A stretch of 64,000 bases of DNA, from contig NZ_AP014548.1 in NCBI RefSeq assembly GCF_000831385.1, positions 310,001-374,000 on the forward strand, given 5' to 3'. The position numbers and the translations under genes are program-made. The notes beneath the pieces were generated by a model, which was not told the DNA's origin, ran no database searches, and saw only the letters and a program-made list of their open reading frames with translations. Source of the stretch: Nonlabens marinus S1-08. Lineage in GTDB: Bacteria > Bacteroidota > Bacteroidia > Flavobacteriales > Flavobacteriaceae. Shown here one piece after another: positions 9,530-17,536 of this stretch (positions are counted from its first letter, which is position 1; each line of letters begins with the position of its first letter).

Positions 9530-10702
9530 TTGCGAAATATTAAAACTTCTCGATCTACGTTAATGTTGCTGTTGGTTCTGGCAGTATACTTAATACCCTA
9601 CCCTGCTTTCTCTCAAAATATTGATGCCCTACAAGAATTTTTCACGTTCTATCCTAATAGAAAATCTGTAGCGTTAGACTCCTCCATTTACCCATCAAAA
9701 TTTATTGCAGCGCCAGTAATCAGTTATTCTCCTGAAACAAATTTTGCTTTTGGTATAGGCGCAAAGTACCTTTTTAAATTTGCAGGAAGCGGTGAAGAAA
9801 CAAGAGTTTCTAATATGCCTATTACCTTTCAATACACCTTGAATAATCAATACTTTTTATATTCTGGTTTTGAAATATTTACCAATCAAGAAAAATGGGT
9901 CATTGAAGGTAATATTTTACTACAGAACTATCCTAGACTCTATTACGGGACCGGTAATCGAACCGAAGAATCTGCGGAAGAGGTGTATGAATACAATCAA
10001 CTCCTTATAGAACCCATTTTTCTCAAACAGATGTTCTTAGAACACTTGTTTATTGGTGGTGGGTTCAGATTCAATCACATCTATAACACTGAGATAGAAG
10101 AGGATGGGTTATTAGCGATAAACAGGCCGGATGGTTTTGAAGGATCCACATCAGTAGGTGCTGAAGTTGCCGCTTTATACGACAGTAGAGATATAATCCT
10201 GAATGCCTCTACAGGATGGTATCTCGAGTTTACTCACGGCAAGTACGGTGAAGTCTTAGGTGGAACTAATAATTTCAACCTGACTCGTATGGACCTCAGG
10301 CACTTTTTGAGAGTTTCTAAAAATAATGAGGATGTTTTAGCATTTCAATTTGTAGGTCGTGCTGTTAGAGGTAAATCGCCCTTTTCAGAATTCTCTCTTC
10401 TAGGTAGCAGTGAAATCATGCGTGGCTATAGAGAAGGAAGATTTCTTGATCGAGACTTTCTTGCTACTCAAGTTGAGTATCGTAAGAACTTTAAAAATTC
10501 TAGAATAGGTGCCGTGGCCTTCCTAGGAACAGGAGATGTGTATAATAATATCGACGAGTTCCAATTCAGTGGACTCAAGCCAAATTATGGTGTAGGCGTT
10601 CGTTTTAAAATTGATAAAGAGGAAAATTTAAATCTCAGATTGGATTTCGGTTTCGGTCGTGGGACGAATGAAATTTACTTAAGCATCGCTGAGGCTTTTT
10701 AG
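9530..10702 (+). CDS. Omp85/BamA-type outer-membrane barrel without POTRA domains
   Basis: A 390-residue exported protein whose body matches the surface-antigen (D15/BamA/TamA) barrel: beta-strand alternation, and LLGSSEIMRGYREGRFLDRDF, which is the conserved barrel lid motif (G-x-x-x-x-RGY-x-x-G-R-F/Y-D). No POTRA repeats precede it, so it is a barrel-only member like patatin-linked or short Omp85 proteins. The start is likely the TTG at 9530, which supplies a charged signal-peptide n-region (RNIKTSR); the ATG at 9563 would leave none. Cleavage is likely after AFS (residue 28). Substrate or export role is unknown. Confidence 0.75.
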   Translation: MRNIKTSRSTLMLLLVLAVYLIPYPAFSQNIDALQEFFTFYPNRKSVALDSSIYPSKFIAAPVISYSPETNFAFGIGAKYLFKFAGSGEETRVSNMPITFQYTLNNQYFLYSGFEIFTNQEKWVIEGNILLQNYPRLYYGTGNRTEESAEEVYEYNQLLIEPIFLKQMFLEHLFIGGGFRFNHIYNTEIEEDGLLAINRPDGFEGSTSVGAEVAALYDSRDIILNASTGWYLEFTHGKYGEVLGGTNNFNLTRMDLRHFLRVSKNNEDVLAFQFVGRAVRGKSPFSEFSLLGSSEIMRGYREGRFLDRDFLATQVEYRKNFKNSRIGAVAFLGTGDVYNNIDEFQFSGLKPNYGVGVRFKIDKEENLNLRLDFGFGRGTNEIYLSIAEAF

Positions 10703-10980
10703 TCTAATCTAGCTCTTACTAGAATTTATAACCACTCCATATTGTTAAAAATAATGGATGTGATACAGCTCAAATGCGACTGTGAAAACCTATTTATATT
10801 CTTTCAATTAACTAAACCCCAACGTTTTATTAAGAAATATCTATCTGACAAACTACTCAATTGATTGGTTTAATTGCATGGGATTATTTCAAATTTGACT
10901 TTAAACTAAACATCTGGTACTTTGTAGAAAATTTATTTTGTCTAAGAGATAGAGTTGTACCTTGATCTAAAATAAACAAG

Positions 10981-12144
10981 ATGAAAAAGATAGTTACTAT
11001 AAGCAAACTGCTATGTGTAGCAGCTTTTGTTCTGGCTACTTCATGTAGTGAGAACGAATCAGAAGTCGACATGCAACAGGAACCTAATTTTACGGTTATT
11101 CCCCAAGATGCAGCTCGAGTAACCTATAAATTAGAAGAAGCAGATGTTCCTGGAATTCAAGGTGAAATCACCATGAGAGATGCAGGTGACATGGGTGTTG
11201 AAGCTTACATTAAGTTAGAGAATACGATAGAAGGTATTATGCACCCAGTTCATATTCATGAAGGCCTTTTTGGTCAAGGAGGAGATCGTAAGAAAACTTT
11301 AAACCCAGTAGACGGTAACACTGGAATAAGTCAAACATTTTTCAAATTCATGGACAATGGTGATGTAGCGGGTTATGATGAACTTGTAAACAATCACGAA
11401 TATTATGTGGGTCCTCATTATAGTATGGACCGATTAGAAACTATTATCGCAAAAGGAAACATAGGCATAAACAACCCACCGATACCTTGTGGTCCTTGTG
11501 ATGGTAAAGTCGATCGATTAACTTTTAGATATACTGGATCTGAAACTGTATTAGTTACGGTCATTCAGAAGAAAGACAATGTGATGTTATACCATAACAG
11601 AATAGGTGAAGGAACACAATTTACAGTTGAAGGAAAAGACAAGAAAGGGACGTTAAGTACTGAGGTTTACATTCTTGTAAACGGAACTCAAGTAGCTCAA
11701 ATTCACACCAGCTGTAGTGTGCCTATTGGAATAGGTTACGCCGTCGATGATTTCATTATTGTAGATGGTAGCAGTCGCAATGGCGGGCCATTGTGCGATA
11801 TTTCAATTGATGATGTGCCTCCAGGGTGTAACACTTGTGATGGCAAAGTTGATTATTTAGCTCTAGAATATGCAGGTGAAAATGGTGTCAACCTAAAGCT
11901 AGTACAGGCTAAAAACAATGTGGAACTTTTCAATGGAACTGTTGATGATGGTGATGTTGTAAACATCACAGGTCAAGACAACCAAGGAACTCTGTCTAGT
12001 AAAGTTTATGTCTATATTAATGGTGTACAGCAAAAAGAAATACACACCAGCTGCAGCCAGCCTATAGGGATTGGATCTATATTCGGTAAACTGGAAGTAG
12101 TAGATGGTAGCAGTCGCAACGGTGGGCCGTTATGTCCACTCTAG
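10981..12144 (+). CDS. Lipoprotein with a CHRD/SOD-like domain and two tandem DUF7467-like repeats
   Basis: A 387-residue lipoprotein: the signal ends LATSC, with lipidated Cys22. Residues 40-165 contain MHPVHIHEG (His91, His93), which resembles the His motif of CHRD or Cu/Zn-SOD-like domains; that is a tentative reading. Two repeats of exactly 103 residues follow (170-272 and 283-385), each starting C-x-x-CDGKVD, passing HTSCS-x-PIGIG, and ending VVDGSSRNGGPLC. Four conserved Cys per repeat suggest disulfides or metal sites. The repeat type resembles the DUF7467 family seen in secreted Bacteroidetes proteins. A strong terminator follows at 12164. Function unknown. Confidence 0.8.
   Translation: MKKIVTISKLLCVAAFVLATSCSENESEVDMQQEPNFTVIPQDAARVTYKLEEADVPGIQGEITMRDAGDMGVEAYIKLENTIEGIMHPVHIHEGLFGQGGDRKKTLNPVDGNTGISQTFFKFMDNGDVAGYDELVNNHEYYVGPHYSMDRLETIIAKGNIGINNPPIPCGPCDGKVDRLTFRYTGSETVLVTVIQKKDNVMLYHNRIGEGTQFTVEGKDKKGTLSTEVYILVNGTQVAQIHTSCSVPIGIGYAVDDFIIVDGSSRNGGPLCDISIDDVPPGCNTCDGKVDYLALEYAGENGVNLKLVQAKNNVELFNGTVDDGDVVNITGQDNQGTLSSKVYVYINGVQQKEIHTSCSQPIGIGSIFGKLEVVDGSSRNGGPLCPL
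11488..11796 (+). repeat. Tandem protein-coding repeat, unit 1 (309 bp)
   Basis: Encodes residues 170-272 of the lipoprotein. It aligns without length change to unit 2 at 11827-12135; the start CxxCDGKVD and end VVDGSSRNGGPLC are shared. Confidence 0.85.
11827..12135 (+). repeat. Tandem protein-coding repeat, unit 2 (309 bp)
   Basis: Encodes residues 283-385. It diverges from unit 1 in the middle but has nearly identical ends at DNA level, pointing to duplication followed by drift. Confidence 0.85.
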
Positions 12145-12163
12145 TAAAAAACTATAGTATTAG

Positions 12164-12194
12164 AAACCGCTTCTCAATGAAGCGGTTTTTTTTT
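12164..12194 (+). terminator. Terminator of the repeat lipoprotein gene
   Basis: AAACCGCTT pairs with AAGCGGTTT around a 7-base loop, then a run of nine or more T. Confidence 0.88.
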
Positions 12195-12327
12195 GACTAT
12201 CGTTAGATTTCTGGGTCTTAAAAAGACTTAACCAATAAAAAGTCGAGTTTACAGATTCAGGTAAGCTTGATCTGATGATAAAAAAGGATTGCTGTGCGAT
12301 CCCTCAGAGCTCCGCTCTGAAAACAGA

Positions 12328-12373
12328 AATGCCTTGAAAATACTTGAGCGAGCTCAGACATTTTCAAGGCATT
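12328..12373 (-). terminator. Long hairpin downstream of tRNA-Arg
   Basis: Perfect 14-bp inverted repeat (12328-12341 with 12360-12373) around an 18-base loop, 12 bases after the tRNA end. A second small hairpin (CAGAGC-TCC-GCTCTG) follows. There is only a weak T-tract, so it could be a terminator, a processing site or part of a mobile element. Confidence 0.5.
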
Positions 12374-12385
12374 CCTATTTATTCG

Positions 12386-12459
12386 TGACCTCGAAGGGAT
12401 TCAAACCCCCAACCCTCAGAGCCGAAATCTGATGCGCTATTCAGTTGCGCCACGAGGCC
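12386..12459 (-). tRNA. tRNA-Arg (anticodon TCG)
   Basis: On the minus strand the sequence folds as a full cloverleaf: the acceptor stem GGCCTCG pairs with CGAGGTC (one G-T), the D arm is GCGC...GCGC, the anticodon arm is TCAGA-TTTCGGC-TCTGA with anticodon TCG (reads CGA), and the T arm is GGGGG-TTTGAAT-CCCTT-like. The discriminator is A; CCA is not encoded. Its first 23 bases also encode the C-terminus of the upstream GIY-YIG gene. Confidence 0.93.
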
Positions 12460-12697
12460 ATATTTTTGTTTTCAGAAATTCTCTTCCAATTCCTGATTTA
12501 AGGTAAACTCCCCTTTTTCTTGCTTCTGCAAATGTCTTAAATTCTTCACTGTAAACCAACGACCACGGCCTATAGGGTTTTGTAGAGGGCGTCCTTCCAG
12601 AGTTATGTTCAATCAACCTACTTGAAATCGATTTTGTAACGCCTTTATACCATCTCCCGTCCTTCTGACTCTCAATTACATAGGCATGATAACTCAT
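12437..12697 (-). CDS. GIY-YIG nuclease family protein overlapping tRNA-Arg
   Basis: An 86-residue single-domain GIY-YIG endonuclease-like protein. YHAYVIES and WYKGVTKSISSRLIEHNSG correspond to the GIY and YIG halves with the following Arg, and FAEARKRGVYLKSG carries the conserved Glu region. Its last codons (PRGATE and stop) are read from the first 23 bases of the tRNA-Arg gene on the same strand, and a 24-bp copy of that tRNA end lies upstream at 12739-12762. This placement suggests a small mobile nuclease that inserted in the tRNA gene and rebuilt its 5' end. Whether it cleaves DNA is not shown. Confidence 0.75.
   Translation of the reverse strand: MSYHAYVIESQKDGRWYKGVTKSISSRLIEHNSGRTPSTKPYRPWSLVYSEEFKTFAEARKRGVYLKSGIGREFLKTKIWPRGATE
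12438..12461 (-). repeat. 24-bp direct repeat, copy within the tRNA-Arg 5' end
   Basis: This 24-bp segment (tRNA 5' end through the D loop plus two flanking bases) is identical to 12739-12762. The pair is 301 bp apart and encloses the GIY-YIG gene, like a target-site copy made during insertion. Confidence 0.9.
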
Positions 12698-12714
12698 ATC
12701 TGATTAATTTGCGC

Positions 12715-12738
12715 CCTGCCTGCCGGCAGGCAGGCAGG
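12715..12738. repeat. GC-rich palindrome CCTGCCTGCCGGCAGGCAGG (REP-like)
   Basis: A perfect 20-bp palindrome (12715-12734) with one extra CAGG unit, much richer in GC than its surroundings. It lies between the orphan tRNA fragment and the GIY-YIG start, and so seems part of the inserted element. Confidence 0.8.
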
Positions 12739-12762
12739 TATTCAGTTGCGCCACGAGGCCAT
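12739..12762 (-). repeat. 24-bp direct repeat: orphan copy of the tRNA-Arg 5' end
   Basis: A perfect duplicate of 12438-12461 with no matching 3' half beside it, so it is a tRNA fragment and not a gene. It probably marks the original position of the tRNA 5' end before the GIY-YIG element entered. Confidence 0.88.
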
Positions 12763-12787
12763 TAATTCGTTAAACGAAGTTACAAAC

Positions 12788-13234
12788 TTAAGACAATTTT
12801 GCCTTTACAAGGGTACTAATTGTTCTTCCATCTGCCTTTCCTGCTAGCTGTGTATTTGCCATTCCCATAACTTTACCCATGTCTTTCATACCACTAGCTT
12901 CTGTTCTAACAATAATTTCAGCTACCACGGCTTCAATCTCCTCCTCGCTCAATTGAGCTGGTAAGAATTGTTCCAATACTTGAGCTTGTGCCAACTCTGG
13001 CTCCGCTAGATCTTCTCTGTTTTGCTCTGAATAGATGCGAGCACTGTCCTTGCGCTGCTTTACTAGTTTTTGAACCAGTTTTACCTCTTCGTCTTCAGTC
13101 AAGCCGTTAGCATCTCCAGATGTTTTAGCTAATAGCAGTTCGCTTTTGACAGCACGTAGTGCCGCCAGTGCAGTTTGATCTTTAGCTTTCATCGCCTCCT
13201 TCATGGCTGTCATCACCTTAGTTTCTAAACTCAT
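12788..13234 (-). CDS. GatB/YqeY domain-containing protein
   Basis: A 148-residue helical protein of the YqeY family, related to the tail domain of the GatB amidotransferase subunit that contacts tRNA. The start MSLETKVMTAMKEAMKAKD and the central LTEDEEVKLVQKLVKQRKDS are typical, as is GMKDMGKVMGMANTQLAGKADG near the end. It is the last protein gene before the tRNA-Arg/GIY-YIG locus on this strand. A TATTTTTG box at 13253-13260 gives a separate promoter from ftsZ, whose own terminator lies between. Its role in tRNA-dependent amidation is inferred only from the family. Confidence 0.9.
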   Translation of the reverse strand: MSLETKVMTAMKEAMKAKDQTALAALRAVKSELLLAKTSGDANGLTEDEEVKLVQKLVKQRKDSARIYSEQNREDLAEPELAQAQVLEQFLPAQLSEEEIEAVVAEIIVRTEASGMKDMGKVMGMANTQLAGKADGRTISTLVKAKLS

Positions 13235-13252
13235 AATTCACATTTTGAAATA

Positions 13253-13260
13253 CAAAAATA
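13253..13260 (-). promoter_or_regulatory. Promoter -7 box of the YqeY gene (TATTTTTG)
   Basis: TANNTTTG match 18 bases before the ATG at 13234, located after the ftsZ terminator and so specific to yqeY. Confidence 0.6.
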
Positions 13261-13317
13261 CAGAATACCCAGTCAATAGAATAACCCTCTAACAGATCGT
13301 TATAGAATTATCAAACA

Positions 13318-13352
13318 CAAAAAAAAACCCGAAATCTAAAAGACATCGGGCT
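13318..13352 (-). terminator. Terminator of the dcw cluster after ftsZ
   Basis: On the minus strand CCCGATGTCT pairs with AGATTTCGGG (one mismatch, one wobble) around TTT, followed by about ten T. It lies 26 bases past the ftsZ stop. Confidence 0.85.
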
Positions 13353-13377
13353 CATCTACAAGGGGACACTAGGGTAA

Positions 13378-15381
13378 TTAATCTACGTTATCGTGCAGGA
13401 AAGAATTGTTAGATCTTAATTGAACGTCGTTATTTTCATCAGTGGACAAGGTGGTTCTGGAACGGTCACTGTCTGAAGGATTTTTATCCAGCTCGATACC
13501 TTGACGCAGGTAGGCTGGTTTCTTTTCTATCTCATCCAGACGATGGCTGCTTTTAAACTTGAAGTTATAGGCATGCATCTTGAGCTTACGCTCTTCAGCT
13601 CGCATTTTCAATACTTCATTTATAGGTAAATCAGTCGGATCCAGGTTTTCTAGCACCTCTTTCTTTACTGTCTCTTGCTTAGGTTCTTCTAATGTAGAAA
13701 CATGAACCTCATTCACCACGGGCTTCTTAGCTGCTGGAGCTGCGTTATTTAGCTGCTTTTCTACTTCCATATAGTCGTCTAAAGAATATTTCTTGATACC
13801 TTCATTGGAAACTTCTGTAACTGGAATCACATTGATAGGATCATTTACCTCTATGTCTTCCAACTGGTAGGTGATCTTTTCTTCTTTAGGCTCTTGTGAT
13901 CTCGTTAATGGCAGATCAAAATCTAATAGAAACTGGTCTTTTTCCTCTTCTTGCTCTGGAGTGGTTGTTTTTGAGACAGGCTCAAAGAACTCTTCCTGTA
14001 CCTTAGGAACTTCAACTTGTGGCGTAACAATAAGCGTTGGCTCTTGATCTAGAACTTCTTCAAAAACTACATTTAAGTTCTTGATAAATTCCGTTGTTGG
14101 AATTATTGGGTTCTCAGATTTTGGTACGATCATCTCTTCAGGATCCTCATCTCCTAATTCATGCATAATGATGACGGGTTCTGAAGGCTCTACAACTGGT
14201 TCAGGAGTTTGTGGGGTTTCCGCTTTCGCGAAAGCGAACTCATTATCAACCTTCTGCTCCACTTCATCATCCTTATCCATGATTAAGGTTCCAGCAACAA
14301 CTCTATCGTTAGTCTCGTCCAATACCTTAGTCGCACGCTGATCTTCCTCCAAAGTATGGATGATGCGAGTTCCCTCAGTATTTGAGATTTCATTTTGCTG
14401 CTCTGCGTTAAATCCCGTGGCAATTACAGTAACGGCAATCGCGTCGCCAAGAGATTCGTCCTCGCCCACTCCCATGATGATGTTTGCGCCACCGCCTGCC
14501 TCGCTCTGGATGTGCTCGTTGATCTCTCCTATCTCATCAATTGTAATCTCCTCAGCACCTGAAACGATAAGTAGCAATACGTTTTTAGCACCGGTAATCT
14601 TGTTGTCATTCAGCAATGGACTATCTAATGCTTTCAATATTCCTTCCTGAGCACGATTAGAGCCTGTTGCTTGTGCACTACCCATGATCGCGGTACCTGA
14701 ATTTGATAAAACAGTCTTTGCGTCACGCAAGTCAATGTTTTGCGTGTAGTGGTTTGTAATAACTTCAGCAATTCCACGAGAGGCTGTAGCAAGTACCTCA
14801 TCTGCTTTACTGAAACCGGCTTTGAAACCTAAGTTTCCATATACATCACGCAGTTTATTGTTGTTAATGATTACCAGAGAGTCAACGTTCTTGCGGAATT
14901 TCTCTATTCCTTTTTGAGCCTGCTCGTTACGTACTTTTCCTTCAAAATGAAAAGGCGTAGTGACGATTCCCACAGTCAAAATTTCCATCTCGCGAGCCAC
15001 TTGAGCAATTACCGGTGCAGCACCTGTACCCGTACCACCACCCATTCCTGCGGTAATGAAAACCATTTTAGTCCTGCTATCCAGCATGGCACGTACGTCT
15101 TCAATGCTCTCCTGGGCAGCACGCTCTCCTACCTCAGGATTTGCTCCTGCACCTAGACCTTCAGTCAAGGAAACTCCTAACTGAATTTTGTTAGGAACTG
15201 GGCTATTTTCTAGGGCTTGTGAATCTGTATTACAAATCACAAAATCAACCCCTTTGATGCCCTGCTGGAACATGTGCTTGATGGCATTGCTACCACCGCC
15301 ACCTACACCTATCACCTTGATCACGTTAGATTGGTTCTTAGGGAGGTCAAATGCTATGCTGTTAAAATCGTCGTTGCTCAT
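13378..15381 (-). CDS. ftsZ: Cell division GTPase FtsZ with extended C-terminal linker
   Basis: Tubulin-like GTPase that forms the division ring. The GTPase core (about residues 18-330) has [12 protein letters not shown] and the tubulin signature GGGTGTG at 114-120. The protein is 667 residues, against about 380-400 in E. coli, because of an acidic, Pro/Glu-rich linker of about 250 residues. The end has [13 protein letters not shown], the flavobacterial version of the conserved partner-binding tail, followed by about 30 more residues. The linker carries FAFAKAE, encoded by the genome palindrome at 14221. It is the last gene of the dcw cluster, with a strong terminator at 13318-13352. Confidence 0.97.
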   Translation of the reverse strand: MSNDDFNSIAFDLPKNQSNVIKVIGVGGGGSNAIKHMFQQGIKGVDFVICNTDSQALENSPVPNKIQLGVSLTEGLGAGANPEVGERAAQESIEDVRAMLDSRTKMVFITAGMGGGTGTGAAPVIAQVAREMEILTVGIVTTPFHFEGKVRNEQAQKGIEKFRKNVDSLVIINNNKLRDVYGNLGFKAGFSKADEVLATASRGIAEVITNHYTQNIDLRDAKTVLSNSGTAIMGSAQATGSNRAQEGILKALDSPLLNDNKITGAKNVLLLIVSGAEEITIDEIGEINEHIQSEAGGGANIIMGVGEDESLGDAIAVTVIATGFNAEQQNEISNTEGTRIIHTLEEDQRATKVLDETNDRVVAGTLIMDKDDEVEQKVDNEFAFAKAETPQTPEPVVEPSEPVIIMHELGDEDPEEMIVPKSENPIIPTTEFIKNLNVVFEEVLDQEPTLIVTPQVEVPKVQEEFFEPVSKTTTPEQEEEKDQFLLDFDLPLTRSQEPKEEKITYQLEDIEVNDPINVIPVTEVSNEGIKKYSLDDYMEVEKQLNNAAPAAKKPVVNEVHVSTLEEPKQETVKKEVLENLDPTDLPINEVLKMRAEERKLKMHAYNFKFKSSHRLDEIEKKPAYLRQGIELDKNPSDSDRSRTTLSTDENNDVQLRSNNSFLHDNVD
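14221..14236. repeat. Genome palindrome, copy 4 (in ftsZ linker)
   Basis: 16-bp core CGCTTTCGCGAAAGCG; gives FAFAKAE in the variable FtsZ linker. Confidence 0.95.
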
Positions 15382-15451
15382 ATGCTGCTACTTTTACTAC
15401 TTATATATTTATGACGGTCTGGTGAACACGTCTTGCTTCTTTTTCTTTTTT

Positions 15452-16813
15452 TTATTCCGCTTTATCAAGGAAGTCTTTGAACTTATTTGCCCAGGTTTCA
15501 AAAATCCCTTTAGTTTTCTTAGGTTGAGTCACGGAAGGTTGGTCTTCAATTGGCTCTTCTATTTCTTCAACTTCTTTAGCTGGTTGCGATGTCGCAGAAC
15601 TGTTAGGCGATACCGGTTGAACGGTTGATTTCTTCTCAGCCATTTCTAGTTCCTGTGCTTGTAATCCCTTCAGTACTAATCCAACGGCTGTTGCAAATAG
15701 TGGACTGGTACTTTCTGTATCGCTGTCGCCTGCGAGATGCTCATTAGGATAACCTATTCGGCTAGGCATTCCAGTCACATATTCTGCTAACTGTTTGATA
15801 TGTTTCAACTGGCTACCACCACCTGTAAGCACTACACCTGCTATCAATTGCTTTTTAGGCTCGTCGTGACCGTAGTTTTTGATCTCTACAAATACGGTTT
15901 CTAGTATCTCGATCACTCGAGCATGAATGATCTTGCTCAAGTTCTTAAGCGTAATTTCTTTGGGCTCACGTCCACGCAATCCTGGTATGGAAACGATCTC
16001 GTTTTCTTTATTTTCTCCAGGCCAGGCACTACCAAATTTTGTCTTCAGCAGTTCCGCTTGCTTTTCTATGATCGAGCAACCTTCTTTAATATCTTGTGTA
16101 ATGATGTTTCCACCTTGTGGGATTACCGCAGTATGACGTATGATACCATCTTTAAAAATGGCAAGATCTGTAGTTCCACCACCTATATCGATAAGGGCAA
16201 CACCCGCTTCTTTTTCTTCTTGACTTAGCACAGCTTCTGCACTGGCAAGAGGTTCCAGTGTGATATCACTCAAGTTAAGATCTGCACTTTTCACACAGCG
16301 ATAAATATTGCGTATGGATGCCACCTGGCCTACCACCACATGGAAATTTGCCTCTAGTCGACCGCCGTACATTCCAACAGGTTCCTTGATCTCTGATTGA
16401 CCGTCAATTTTGTATTCTTGAGGTAAAACGTGTATGATCTCTTCTCCAGGAAGCATTACCAGTTTAAATACTTGATTACAAAGTTTTGTGATATCCTCCT
16501 GATTGATCACAGTTTCACTGTCTCCACGAGTAATGTAGTCGCTGTGCTGTAAGCTACGTATATGCTGCCCAGCAATACCAACAGTCACTTCTTTGATCTG
16601 CATACCACTAACTGTTTCTGCTTGCGCAACAGCTTGCTGTATGGAAGTGATGGTTTGAGTGATGTTATTCACCACACCACGGTGTACGCCTAAACTTTTA
16701 GATCGCCCTACTCCCAGGATCTCCAGCTTGCCATACTCATTCTTGCGACCTATCATGGCTACGATCTTAGTCGTCCCTATGTCGAGTCCTACTGCGTATT
16801 CTTGTGGTTCCAT
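15452..16813 (-). CDS. ftsA: Cell division protein FtsA
   Basis: Actin-like ATPase that anchors FtsZ filaments to the membrane. The N-terminus YAVGLDIGTTKIVAMIGR is the phosphate-1 loop of the actin/Hsp70 fold, ALIDIGGGTTDLAIF is phosphate-2, and VVLTGGGSQLKHIKQL is the adenosine motif. After the core there is a 70-residue low-complexity stretch, then an amphipathic end (GIFETWANKFKDFLDKAE), which fits the membrane-targeting helix. It lies 3 bases after ftsQ and 70 before ftsZ; the 70-base gap contains no obvious promoter. Confidence 0.95.
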   Translation of the reverse strand: MEPQEYAVGLDIGTTKIVAMIGRKNEYGKLEILGVGRSKSLGVHRGVVNNITQTITSIQQAVAQAETVSGMQIKEVTVGIAGQHIRSLQHSDYITRGDSETVINQEDITKLCNQVFKLVMLPGEEIIHVLPQEYKIDGQSEIKEPVGMYGGRLEANFHVVVGQVASIRNIYRCVKSADLNLSDITLEPLASAEAVLSQEEKEAGVALIDIGGGTTDLAIFKDGIIRHTAVIPQGGNIITQDIKEGCSIIEKQAELLKTKFGSAWPGENKENEIVSIPGLRGREPKEITLKNLSKIIHARVIEILETVFVEIKNYGHDEPKKQLIAGVVLTGGGSQLKHIKQLAEYVTGMPSRIGYPNEHLAGDSDTESTSPLFATAVGLVLKGLQAQELEMAEKKSTVQPVSPNSSATSQPAKEVEEIEEPIEDQPSVTQPKKTKGIFETWANKFKDFLDKAE

Positions 16814-16816
16814 CTT

Positions 16817-17536
16817 CTAACTCTTTTTAACTACAATTACTTGATGATTAAATCTCAAGTCAATTTTTTCTACTTGATCGACCGTTTTGTCCTTCTCCAT
16901 TTTGGCTAGCATCGCTTTAAAGTTTTGCAACTTCCAGTCATAGCCTTCTATTTTTCCCAGTTGTATTTTCAAATCATGCGCACGCAATCTCAAGGTTACG
17001 TTACCATTTTTATCAAAACCAACTTGTGTAATCGCCATATCTAGCAATGGGTCTTCATTTATATCTGAAAGGAATGCATATAACTCTTCTTGATATGCTT
17101 CCTTAAATCCTGTAACAATGGGTACTAAAACAGAGTGTTCGCTTGACAAAGGCATGATCTTATTATCCTTATCCAAATAGACGTCAGTAGTACCCAGTAT
17201 TCTGGCAATAGGCACTCGTGGCTCCACCAATACATCTAAGCGACCATTCAAATCAACAGAAACCTCTGCGGTTCTAATCATTGGGTGGGCGTCTAGGCGC
17301 ATTTCACTCTTATTCAAATCTAAATTTTCTACATACGGCTTCCCTAGTGTATCTTCTTTTTGTATCAACAATTTATTAACGTTTATTTCTGAGACAAGAG
17401 GGTCGCTGTAATCTGTAAATGAGATATTTATATCAGTCAAATTTCTTTGCATATGACGTGCTCCAGCAAAGGCGTAGAGTCCTAAAACGCATAAGCTTAT
17501 AAGCATCAAAATCAAGATGTCTTTTAATCCTTTCAT
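16817..17536 (-). CDS. ftsQ: Cell division protein FtsQ/DivIB
   Basis: A 239-residue single-pass inner-membrane protein with a short cytoplasmic tail, a membrane segment (residues 5-24) and a periplasmic POTRA-like region (about 35-115, with the NLDLNKSEMRLDAHPMIRTAEVSVD pattern of a FtsQ-type POTRA split around HPMIRTA). It links FtsA/FtsZ-side and FtsI/FtsW-side division proteins. Sequence conservation in this family is low; the call rests on topology and on position between murC and ftsA, with a 4-base overlap with murC. Confidence 0.88.
   Translation of the reverse strand: MKGLKDILILMLISLCVLGLYAFAGARHMQRNLTDINISFTDYSDPLVSEINVNKLLIQKEDTLGKPYVENLDLNKSEMRLDAHPMIRTAEVSVDLNGRLDVLVEPRVPIARILGTTDVYLDKDNKIMPLSSEHSVLVPIVTGFKEAYQEELYAFLSDINEDPLLDMAITQVGFDKNGNVTLRLRAHDLKIQLGKIEGYDWKLQNFKAMLAKMEKDKTVDQVEKIDLRFNHQVIVVKKS

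Noticed and set aside
10703..10980. Small RNA or riboswitch in the 278-bp gap before the repeat lipoprotein
   Set aside because: I see only AT-rich sequence with a weak promoter-like pair (TTTG at 10937, TACCTTGA at 10958) and no stable conserved fold.
12739..12762. A second tRNA gene
   Set aside because: Only the 5' end through the D loop is present; there is no anticodon or T arm.
13900..16230. Several plus-strand frames opposite ftsZ and ftsA
   Set aside because: All are antisense to strong, full-length division genes and have no start context or family resemblance.
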